Positions 1 through 5,998 of a DNA stretch of 8,990 bases are shown here, piece by piece. A model generated the notes under the pieces. It made no database searches and was not told where the DNA came from. It saw nothing but the letters and a program-made list of their open reading frames with translations. The DNA lies in assembly GCA_022706165.1 (NCBI GenBank), contig JAKJDA010000040.1:1-8990 (forward strand), written 5' to 3'. The position numbers and the translations under genes are program-made. Source of the DNA: Candidatus Hydrogenedentota bacterium. Its GTDB lineage: Bacteria > Hydrogenedentota > Hydrogenedentia > Hydrogenedentales > SLHB01. Position 1 is the first letter of the stretch; every line of letters starts with the position of its first letter.

Positions 1-1
1 G

Positions 2-1561
2 GACAGTCCGGCGCCTGAAGCTCCTTTTGTTGTGCTGTGTCCCATCACTGGCTTGGTGGATGAAGGCCTCGCGGTCGTGGTCGAGCGGGCGGTTGCGGAA
101 GCGCAAGACGCCAAGGCGCTTATTCTTTTGGTGGACACGTTTGGCGGACGGGTGGACTCCGCCATTGCCATTGCCAACACGTTATCGAACGCGCGCTGCC
201 CCACCATTGCGTATGTCCATGGCGCGGGCGCCATCTCGGCGGGCGCCCTGATCAGCTACGCATGCCAACATATTTATCTGTCGCCCAGCGCCAATATCGG
301 CGCGGCCCAGCCTGTCATGATGACGTCAGAAGGCGTGCTGCCGACCGGCGAGAAGGAAGTGTCGTTCATGCGGGCGAAGATGCGATCGCTTGCCGAGGCG
401 AATGGTCACAATCCCGACATTGCGGAGGCGATGGTCGACAAGGACATTGAACTGCGCGCGCGGACGGATGCCGAAGGCCGGGTGTTTGTGTATAACCCTA
501 TGCGCGGCGGCGGCGCGGCGGCTTCCCCGAAGCGGGATGTCGTCGATCGCATTTTTGAGCCCATCGAGCGCGCCCTGCCCTCTTCTCTCAACGAAGTGAA
601 AGATGCCGTCCGCGAGGCCGTCAAGGAAGCGGTCAACGTCACTCGACCCGCTGGCTCCGCCAATTCCGCAGGGGCAACGGAACCGGCTTCCCAGACAGAC
701 GCCGGAGAGGAAATCGTGTGCGCCGGAGGGAAATTGCTGACGTTGACGGCTCATGACGCCTTCCGGTATGGCGTCATATCCGCCATCAGCAATAATGTCC
801 AAGAGGTCATGGCGCATTATGGGATTCCCGGCCTTCGCGAGAAGCGCATTGCCATGACCACCCCCGAGCGGATATTCCGGTTTTTGACGAATCCGACCGT
901 GGCGGGCATTTTGTTGATGATTGGTTTGGGCGGCATCTATCTTGAGTTCAAGACGCCGGGCGCGATCTGGCCGTTGGTGGTGGGGGCCATGGCGCTGATC
1001 CTCTATTTTGGCGCGCGTTCCGTGCTGGGAATCGGCGACTGGGCCGGCATCGTGCTTGTCCTGGCGGGTCTGGGATTGTTGGGAGTGGAGATATTCTATC
1101 TTCCGGGCATCACCGTGGCGGGCGTGGCAGGCGTGTTGTGTTTGTTGGGGGGCATCTATCTATCGCTTACGAATGTCGTGATTCCGCAGTACGCCTGGGA
1201 TTATGATCGGCTCTATGACGCGATGCAGTCCATCACGGTTTTTGTGGCCGCGTTTTTCGTGTTTGTCTGGGCAACCTATAAGCTCTTGCCCAAGACATCG
1301 TTGTATGGGCGGATCGTGCTGCAAGATGCGCAACTGCCCGAGGCGGGCTACGTCGTGCAGACCGATGCGCAGGAGCGCTGCGTCATCGGACTTGAGGGCG
1401 TCGCCGAGACTGTGCTGCGCCCGGCGGGCCGCGGTCGTTTTGCCGATAAAACGCTTGATGTCGTGACGCGCGGCGACTATATCGAGTCCGGCGCTCCTAT
1501 CGTCGTCGTTGAAGTCGAAGGAAACCGTCTGGTGGTCGATTCACGGAACAGGGAGACATGA
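2..1561 (+). CDS. Long-form NfeD: membrane-bound ClpP-class serine protease with OB-fold domain (5' partial)
   Basis: The frame is open to the left edge, so the true start and any signal peptide lie upstream; a GTG at 32 is probably internal. Numbering from that GTG, residues 2-140 form a ClpP-like protease fold. Ser69 in AISAG (codon 236-238) and Lys108 (codon 353-355) sit where the Ser/Lys dyad of the archaeal 1510-N protease lies, judged from remembered family alignments. Residues about 151-227 are an unusual insert. Five hydrophobic segments follow (about 284-304, 312-330, 337-357, 361-383, 399-417), then an NfeD OB fold at about 450-503 ending in VEVEGNRLVV. Family members cleave hydrophobic stretches of membrane proteins such as stomatin and flotillin relatives, which fits FloA downstream. 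The stop overlaps the next gene's start. The family is secure; activity is inferred from the dyad. Confidence 0.92.
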   Translation, partial: DSPAPEAPFVVLCPITGLVDEGLAVVVERAVAEAQDAKALILLVDTFGGRVDSAIAIANTLSNARCPTIAYVHGAGAISAGALISYACQHIYLSPSANIGAAQPVMMTSEGVLPTGEKEVSFMRAKMRSLAEANGHNPDIAEAMVDKDIELRARTDAEGRVFVYNPMRGGGAAASPKRDVVDRIFEPIERALPSSLNEVKDAVREAVKEAVNVTRPAGSANSAGATEPASQTDAGEEIVCAGGKLLTLTAHDAFRYGVISAISNNVQEVMAHYGIPGLREKRIAMTTPERIFRFLTNPTVAGILLMIGLGGIYLEFKTPGAIWPLVVGAMALILYFGARSVLGIGDWAGIVLVLAGLGLLGVEIFYLPGITVAGVAGVLCLLGGIYLSLTNVVIPQYAWDYDRLYDAMQSITVFVAAFFVFVWATYKLLPKTSLYGRIVLQDAQLPEAGYVVQTDAQERCVIGLEGVAETVLRPAGRGRFADKTLDVVTRGDYIESGAPIVVVEVEGNRLVVDSRNRET

Positions 1562-1860
1562 TGGAACAACGCGAAGTGTTGATCAAGATGCTCCACCAAC
1601 TGACGGTGGACATGCAGGTGCTGCAGCAATTGGGCGCGGGCTACTACACCTGCATTCCCGTGGCCAATCGTTACAACAAGTTGCTCGCGCAGGCCAAGCA
1701 GCTTTTCGGCGATGCCGTTGGCATCGTATCGACCTTTGAGGAGCTGCCCGAGGTCGATCCGAAAGACCCCGGCGAGAAGATGAAGGTTTTACAGGGCATC
1801 CGCATCGAGATAGGTCAGCTGATCACCTTGCTCGAGGCGACACAAGAGGGGAAGGCATAG
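1561..1860 (+). CDS. Small soluble helical protein of unknown function between two NfeD genes
   Basis: I do not recognise this family. The 99-residue product has no membrane segment or signal peptide. It looks mainly helical: an N-terminal amphipathic stretch (about 3-24), a central GYYTCIPVANRYN segment, and a C-terminal helix (about 72-95) after an acidic Pro/Asp-rich linker. The start is ambiguous, because ATG occurs at both 1558 and 1561. The AGGGAG ribosome site at 1550-1555 lies only 2 bases from the first but 5 from the second, so I prefer 1561. Either way it overlaps the upstream NfeD stop (TGA 1559-1561) and is probably translationally coupled to it. Its place between two NfeD genes in a FloA operon suggests a cytoplasmic partner of that membrane complex. 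That is inference from context only. Confidence 0.8.
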   Translation: MEQREVLIKMLHQLTVDMQVLQQLGAGYYTCIPVANRYNKLLAQAKQLFGDAVGIVSTFEELPEVDPKDPGEKMKVLQGIRIEIGQLITLLEATQEGKA

Positions 1861-1861
1861 G

Positions 1862-2341
1862 ATGTTGTTGTGGATTGTCGGCCTGTTTTGCGCGGGGATG
1901 ATCCTGATCTTGGCGGAATTTTTCGTTCCGGGCGCCGTGTTGGGCATTTTGGGCGCGTTGACGTTGACGGCGAGCGCTGCGATGGGATGCTATGCGTATC
2001 CGGATTATGCGGTGTTCATTATTGTGGGCGAGTTTGCCGGGGCGGTGGCGGTGGTGCTTTTGGGGATGTCTCTTCTTCCCAAGACCGGCGCGGGCAAGCG
2101 CATGATTTTGCAGGAAAGCCAGTTGCAGGAGGCGGGATTTACCGCTGTTCCCTCGGACTTGTCGCTGTTGGGCAAGGAGGGCACGGTATTGACAGCTCTG
2201 CGCCCGGCGGGCATGATTCTCGTGGACGGACGGCGCATAGACGCGGTGTCGCATGCCACCATCATTGACGCCGGGGAGCGAGTGCGCATTATTGAAGTGC
2301 AAGGGAACCGCATTGTCGTCGAGGCCGTGGGCCGTCAATGA
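1862..2341 (+). CDS. Short NfeD family protein (membrane plus OB fold, no protease domain)
   Basis: This 159-residue protein lacks the ClpP-like domain. It has three hydrophobic segments (about 2-20, 23-42, 48-70), then a linker and an OB-fold domain at about 101-154 with LGKEGTVLTALRPAG and IIEVQGNRIVV, the hallmark pattern of NfeD C-termini. It is clearly paralogous to the C-terminal part of the first gene: both have LLPKT followed by an ILQ/VLQ-x-x-QL-x-EAG stretch, RPAG and V-x-GNR-x-VV. The ATG at 1862 starts one base after the previous stop, and a purine-rich GAGGGGAAGG ribosome site lies about 7 bases upstream. Short NfeD proteins are normally partners of flotillin/SPFH proteins in membrane microdomains, and floA follows 61 bases later. 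The family call is firm; the partner is inferred from gene order. Confidence 0.93.
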   Translation: MLLWIVGLFCAGMILILAEFFVPGAVLGILGALTLTASAAMGCYAYPDYAVFIIVGEFAGAVAVVLLGMSLLPKTGAGKRMILQESQLQEAGFTAVPSDLSLLGKEGTVLTALRPAGMILVDGRRIDAVSHATIIDAGERVRIIEVQGNRIVVEAVGRQ

Positions 2342-2402
2342 CGGTTGGGGTCCGGCCCTCCGCGGTTTGCGGAAGGCGTAACGTGCCGAAAGGAAGGAGA
2401 AC
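2342..2402 (+). other. Intergenic spacer with small hairpin before floA
   Basis: This is the longest gap inside the first operon, 61 bases. It contains a 5-bp inverted repeat (TCCGC at 2359-2363 and GCGGA at 2369-2373, 5-base loop) with no U-tract, and ends in the strong ribosome site for floA. The hairpin could affect mRNA processing or stability. It does not look like a terminator, and I see no convincing promoter. Confidence 0.4.
2390..2399 (+). promoter_or_regulatory. Strong Shine-Dalgarno of floA
   Basis: AAGGAAGGAG lies just upstream of the ATG at 2403. It is the most extended purine-rich ribosome site in the first operon and fixes the floA start. It suggests FloA is made at a higher level than its neighbours, an inference from site strength alone. 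Confidence 0.65.
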
Positions 2403-3416
2403 ATGGGTAATATACAAGGGTTGCTGATTCTGCTGGCGATTGTCGTCCTGTTCATCATTGTGGCGGTCGTCGCCTCGTTTTTCCGTTTGTGGCTTCGCGC
2501 GCTGCTTTCCGGCGCGTCGGTTAGCATGATGTCGCTGATTGGCATGCGTCTGCGCAACGTCAATGCGCGGATTATCGTCGATAGCCGCATCATTGCCGTC
2601 AAGGCCGGCTTGAATATTTCCACCAACGAACTTGAAACGCACTACCTGGCCAACGGAAACGTCGTCAAGGTGGTGCAGGCGCTGGTCGCCGCGAACAAGG
2701 CCAATATCGACTTGACCTTCAAGCAGGCCACTGCGATCGACCTTGCCGGGCGCGATATTCAGGCGGCGGTCCAGACATCGGTGAATCCGAAAGTCATTGA
2801 TTGTCCTGATCCCGCGCGCGGTCCGACGACGGTCGCCGCCGTGGCGATGGACGGCATCCAGTTGAAGGCGAAGGCGCGCGTGACCGTGCGCACGAACATC
2901 GATCGGCTCGTCGGCGGCGCCACCGAGGAGACGGTCATCGCACGCGTCGGCGAAGGCATCGTCACGACGATTGGTTCGGCGGAGTCTCATAAAAAGGTGC
3001 TCGAAAATCCCGACACGATTTCACGGACGGTGTTGGCGCGCGGACTCGACGCCGGGACAGCGTTCGAGATACTGTCCATCGATATTGCCGATATTGACGT
3101 GGGCGACAACATTGGCGCTCAGCTGCAAATCCGGCAAGCCGAAGCCGACAAGCAAATCGCCCAGGCCCGTGCCGAGGAACGGCGCGCGATGGCCTTCGCT
3201 CGCGAGCAGGAGATGCGGGCTTTGGTTCAGGAGATGCGCGCGCGCGTGGTCGAGGCCGAGGCCGAAGTGCCCAAGGCCATGGCCGAAGCGTTTCGCCAAG
3301 GCAACTTGGGCATCATGGATTACTACAAGATGAAGAACGTGGTTGCCGATACGGATATGCGCACCGCGATTTCCAAGATAGATTCGCCGAAAGACGATCC
3401 TAACCCGGCAAAATAA
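2403..3416 (+). CDS. floA: Flotillin-like protein FloA
   Basis: FloA is a bacterial flotillin-like scaffold of membrane microdomains (formerly UPF0365/YqfA) that works with NfeD proteins. The 337-residue product has the usual length and near-diagnostic motifs: an N-terminal hydrophobic membrane-insertion segment (about 5-30), then [61 protein letters not shown] and [21 protein letters not shown]. Residues about 247-297 form a highly charged helix rich in Ala-Glu, as expected for flotillin oligomerisation, ending in [14 protein letters not shown] short [10 protein letters not shown] insert (133-142) follows NPKVI. I know this form from Bacteroidetes and PVC-type sequences rather than Firmicutes. 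The ATG at 2403 follows a strong ribosome site. The operon context with two NfeD genes fully supports the call. Confidence 0.97.
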   Translation: MGNIQGLLILLAIVVLFIIVAVVASFFRLWLRALLSGASVSMMSLIGMRLRNVNARIIVDSRIIAVKAGLNISTNELETHYLANGNVVKVVQALVAANKANIDLTFKQATAIDLAGRDIQAAVQTSVNPKVIDCPDPARGPTTVAAVAMDGIQLKAKARVTVRTNIDRLVGGATEETVIARVGEGIVTTIGSAESHKKVLENPDTISRTVLARGLDAGTAFEILSIDIADIDVGDNIGAQLQIRQAEADKQIAQARAEERRAMAFAREQEMRALVQEMRARVVEAEAEVPKAMAEAFRQGNLGIMDYYKMKNVVADTDMRTAISKIDSPKDDPNPAK

Positions 3417-3445
3417 CCGCACGCTTGCGAAAGGCGGGTGTTTCA

Positions 3446-4142
3446 ATGGAAGTGCTGGCGCCGATCATCATATTCGGGGTACTGGTTCTGATCTCGTTCG
3501 TCCGTAAGATGCACGAGCAGCAGCGCCTGGAGGAACTGCGACGCCGCGCCCAATCCAGCCCCGATCTGGAGGAACTCCCCGAAGCGACGCGTCGCGTCAT
3601 TTTCGGATCTCCGGCGATTCCTTCTTCGCGGGAAAAGTATGCGGGCGAAGAAGGGGAGGATGAGGGCGAAGACGAAGAACGAACGGAAGCGACGCCTCGG
3701 CGCGTTGTTCCTATTCCCGTTGCGCGGCCCTATCAACGTGCCTCGGGACCGGCCATGCGACCGGCGCCGGGGCTTCCTCCCGGCGAGCCGACGGTTGACG
3801 ACGCGCCGGCAACAGTACGAGCGACAGCAACAGGCGCTTCGGGAGACCGAAGAACGCCGCCGGCAAGCCGAGGCGCGCCAGCGGGAAGCGGCAATGCGCC
3901 AACGCGCGGCTCAGCAGCAGCGTTCGGAACAACCGCACCGGCAACCTTCGCGCGTTCAGCAACGGCAAGACCGCGAGGGGCCGCCCCCCGCGCCACCGCA
4001 ACCCAAGCGTAAACCCGCCGGATCGACTATGCCGAAGCCGGTGTTTTTACGCGGCTTGTTGCATGATGCGGAGGACGTTCGGAAAGGCATCATCCTCGCG
4101 GAGATATTGGGGCCGCCGAGGGCGTTGCGGCAGGTGAATTGA
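3446..4142 (+). CDS. Membrane-anchored Gln/Arg-rich coiled-coil protein of unknown function, reading frame interrupted
   Basis: I do not recognise a named family. The ATG at 3446 has a ribosome site (AAAGGCGG) about 8 bases upstream. The N-terminus has one membrane segment (about 3-19), then a basic, charged helix with EQQRLEELRRRAQ, an acidic run (EEGEDEGEDEE) and a Pro/Arg-rich linker. This frame stays open to TAA at 4010-4012, but after about 3805 it turns into Ala/Thr/Gly/Arg low complexity with atypical codons. From about 3807 the next frame carries a natural Gln/Glu/Arg coiled coil (QQYERQQQALRETEERR) and an ordered C-terminus, FLRGLLHDAEDVRKGIILAEI, then LGPPRALR, stopping at 4142 just before the terminator. 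I therefore read it as one gene with a +1-base disruption; without it the product would be 231 residues. If the upstream frame is real, the product is 188 residues. It occupies the position of yqfB after floA, though I see no sequence similarity. Confidence 0.7.
3795..3815 (+). other. Likely frameshift point in the gene after floA
   Basis: Codon quality changes here from one frame to the next. The upstream frame gives PGEPTVDDA and the downstream frame gives QQYERQQQALRETEE. Dropping one C of the CC at 3806-3807 would join them as VDDA-RQQYERQQQ with no stop. There is no long homopolymer, and no stop codon or prfB-like slippery motif to suggest programmed frameshifting. A sequencing error or a true mutation is the simplest explanation. 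Confidence 0.6.
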
Positions 4143-4152
4143 TGCAGGGACA

Positions 4153-4209
4153 TTCTTCCGCCTGCGCCTTTTTCCGATGGCGGGCGCAGGCGGGAGGGCC
4201 TGTTTTCTC
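4153..4209 (+). terminator. Rho-independent terminator of the NfeD-FloA operon
   Basis: An inverted repeat pairs 4158-4168 (CCGCCTGCGCC) perfectly with 4183-4193 (GGCGCAGGCGG). It extends outward through G-U and A-U/G-C pairs to 4153 and 4198, about 16 bp in all, with a 14-base loop that starts with five T. A U-rich stretch (TGTTTTCTC, 4201-4209) follows two bases after the stem. It lies 11 bases after the last stop codon of the first operon, where a terminator is expected. The U-tract is interrupted, so termination may be incomplete. Confidence 0.65.
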
Positions 4210-4303
4210 AGGGGCCTGTGATGGAGTAGATCGCCTGCCCTTCATGAGGTGACGCGACGCGGCTTTCTGTGCATCCGAAACTGGCGCCGGGCCCCATTCC
4301 ATA

Positions 4304-4312
4304 TGCTACACT
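4304..4312 (+). promoter_or_regulatory. Extended -10 promoter for the helicase-nuclease operon, probably leaderless
   Basis: TGC-TACACT matches an extended -10 element (TGN then a TATAAT-like hexamer at 4307-4312). No good -35 is visible at normal spacing; CTGGCG at 4280-4285 is the nearest weak candidate and is too far. Only eight pyrimidine-rich bases (CTCTTCCT) separate the hexamer from the ATG at 4321, so initiation 7-9 bases downstream would fall at or next to the start codon. No Shine-Dalgarno precedes that ATG, which agrees with a leaderless mRNA. Confidence 0.5.
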
Positions 4313-4320
4313 CTCTTCCT

Positions 4321-5994
4321 ATGAACGACCGCAACGACAAACCCGTTATCGTCCAATCCGATCGGTCCATTTTGCTGGAGACAGACGGCCCTTCTTTTGA
4401 AGATGCCCGCGATTGCATCGCCGCCTTTGCGGAGTTGGTGAAATCGCCGGAGCATATTCATACGTACCGCATCACGCCTTTGTCCTTGTGGAACGCGGCG
4501 GCGGCGGGCATGAAGGCCCAGGAGATCATTGACGGCCTGCTGCGGCACAGCAAATATGAAATCCCCCAAAACGTCATTGTCGATATCGAGGACAATGTGG
4601 CGCGCTACGGGCGGATCAAGCTGTTTAAGCGCGAGGACGGCCAGCTGGTTCTGTATTCCGATGACGCGCTATTGATCATGCAGTTGCTCAACCAAAAGGC
4701 CCTCCAGCCGTTTGTTCTGGGCACGCCGGACGGCAAGCACATCCTGGTCAAGCCCGACGAGCGCGGCAACGTCAAGAACGCCCTGATCAAAATTGGGTTT
4801 CCAGTCGAAGACCTTGCGGGATATGTGGACGGCGCCCCGCTCGTTTTCGAATTGCGCGACGATGCATTGTCAGGCAGGAAGTTCGGCTTGCGCAAGTATC
4901 AGTCGGAAGCCGTCGAGGCTTTTCACATGCGCGGCTCGAATCACGGCGGCAGCGGCGTCGTCGTGCTGCCGTGCGGAGCCGGCAAGACGGTGGTGGGCAT
5001 CGGAACGATGCATCGTCTGCAGACACAGACCTTGGTGCTCACGACCAACACGGTGGCGTTGCGTCAGTGGAAAAACGAACTGCTCGACAAGACGACGCTC
5101 GCAGAAAATCAGATAGGCGAATACAGCGGCGATTCCAAGGAAATTCGCCCGGTGACCATCGCCACGTACCAAGTCTTGACGTATCGCAAGGCGAAGGACA
5201 GTCCCTTCGTGCATTTCAGTCTTTTTGACGAGGGCAATTGGGGGCTCATCGTGTACGACGAGGTGCACTTGCTGCCCGCGCCTGTATTTCGCGCCACGGC
5301 CAGTTTGCAAGCGCGTCGCCGCCTTGGGTTGACCGCCACGCTCGTGCGCGAAGACGCGCGCGAAGACGACGTATTCAGCTTGATTGGCCCGAAGAAATAC
5401 GATGTGCCATGGAAAGTGCTTGAGAAGCAAGGGTGGATCGCGCAAGCCATATGCACAGAAATTCGCGTGCCGCTGCCGAACGAGGAACGTTACCGATATG
5501 CCGTGTCGGATAAGCGAGGGAAATTTCGGATCGCCTCCACGAACCCCGTCAAGGGTTCTTTGTGCGAAACGCTGGTCGCGGCGCATCGGGACGACAACGT
5601 GCTCATCATTGGCCAATACCTGGATCAGTTGAAGCACTTGGCCAAGCGGTTCAAAGCGCCGTTGATCACGGGGCAGACCGCCAATAAGCAGCGAGAAGAA
5701 TTGTATGCCGCGTTTCGTTCGGGAAAGGAAAAACTGCTGATCGTTTCCAAAGTGGCGAATTTCGCCATCGATCTTCCCGATGCGAACATCGCGATTCAGG
5801 TGTCGGGAACCTTCGGATCTCGGCAGGAAGAGGCTCAGCGGCTTGGGCGCATCCTCCGGCCCAAGGGCCCTGGGGCGCGTTTCTATTCGCTCGTTTCCCG
5901 CGACACCTGCGATCAGGACTACAGCGTGAAACGCCAGCTCTTTCTCACGGAACAGGGATATCGGTACGAAATCCGCAACGCCGAGGAGGTCTGA
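4321..5994 (+). CDS. XPB/Rad25-type DNA repair helicase (superfamily 2)
   Basis: The 557-residue product is a 3'-5' ATP-dependent DNA translocase/helicase of the bacterial XPB family. Residues about 8-130 resemble the XPB/Ssl2 N-terminal domain (Helicase_C_3 type). A short damage-recognition-like region with VFELRDDAL precedes the motor. Helicase motifs are complete: Walker A PCGAGKT (217-223, Lys222), motif II DEVH (313-316), motif III TAT (338-340), the XPB-specific RED motif at 343-345, and motif VI QRLGRILRP (506-514). The ATG at 4321 is preferred. An in-frame GTG at 4249 lies before the promoter motif and would encode an unrelated leader; an ATG at 4303 overlaps the motif. There is no ribosome site, so the mRNA may be leaderless. 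The nuclease gene starts 4 bases after the stop, implying joint transcription and a shared repair role. Family call firm; pathway inferred. Confidence 0.95.
   Translation: MNDRNDKPVIVQSDRSILLETDGPSFEDARDCIAAFAELVKSPEHIHTYRITPLSLWNAAAAGMKAQEIIDGLLRHSKYEIPQNVIVDIEDNVARYGRIKLFKREDGQLVLYSDDALLIMQLLNQKALQPFVLGTPDGKHILVKPDERGNVKNALIKIGFPVEDLAGYVDGAPLVFELRDDALSGRKFGLRKYQSEAVEAFHMRGSNHGGSGVVVLPCGAGKTVVGIGTMHRLQTQTLVLTTNTVALRQWKNELLDKTTLAENQIGEYSGDSKEIRPVTIATYQVLTYRKAKDSPFVHFSLFDEGNWGLIVYDEVHLLPAPVFRATASLQARRRLGLTATLVREDAREDDVFSLIGPKKYDVPWKVLEKQGWIAQAICTEIRVPLPNEERYRYAVSDKRGKFRIASTNPVKGSLCETLVAAHRDDNVLIIGQYLDQLKHLAKRFKAPLITGQTANKQREELYAAFRSGKEKLLIVSKVANFAIDLPDANIAIQVSGTFGSRQEEAQRLGRILRPKGPGARFYSLVSRDTCDQDYSVKRQLFLTEQGYRYEIRNAEEV
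5984..5990 (+). promoter_or_regulatory. Perfect Shine-Dalgarno inside the end of the helicase gene
   Basis: AGGAGGT is a consensus ribosome site 8 bases before the ATG at 5999. It lies within the last sense codons of the helicase gene (GAG-GAG-GTC). It fixes the nuclease start and suggests that nuclease translation is coupled to, or follows, helicase translation. Confidence 0.8.
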
Positions 5995-5998
5995 CCTT

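Noticed and set aside
2359..2373. Hairpin before floA as a terminator
   Set aside because: The stem is only 5 bp and no U-tract follows. NfeD and FloA genes are normally co-transcribed.
3795..3815. Programmed +1 frameshift
   Set aside because: There is no in-frame stop, rare-codon slippery site or internal Shine-Dalgarno of the prfB kind. A one-base insertion or sequence error explains it more simply, though it is not excluded.
3639..4142. Independent gene starting at ATG 3639 in the shifted frame
   Set aside because: Its first 55 residues are Arg/Lys-rich with poor codon choice and overlap a good frame. Only the part after about 3807 looks natural, so it is better read as the C-terminus of the gene starting at 3446.
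4249..4320. GTG at 4249 as an upstream start for the helicase
   Set aside because: It would place the promoter motif inside the coding region and add a 24-residue leader unlike XPB N-termini. No ribosome site precedes it.
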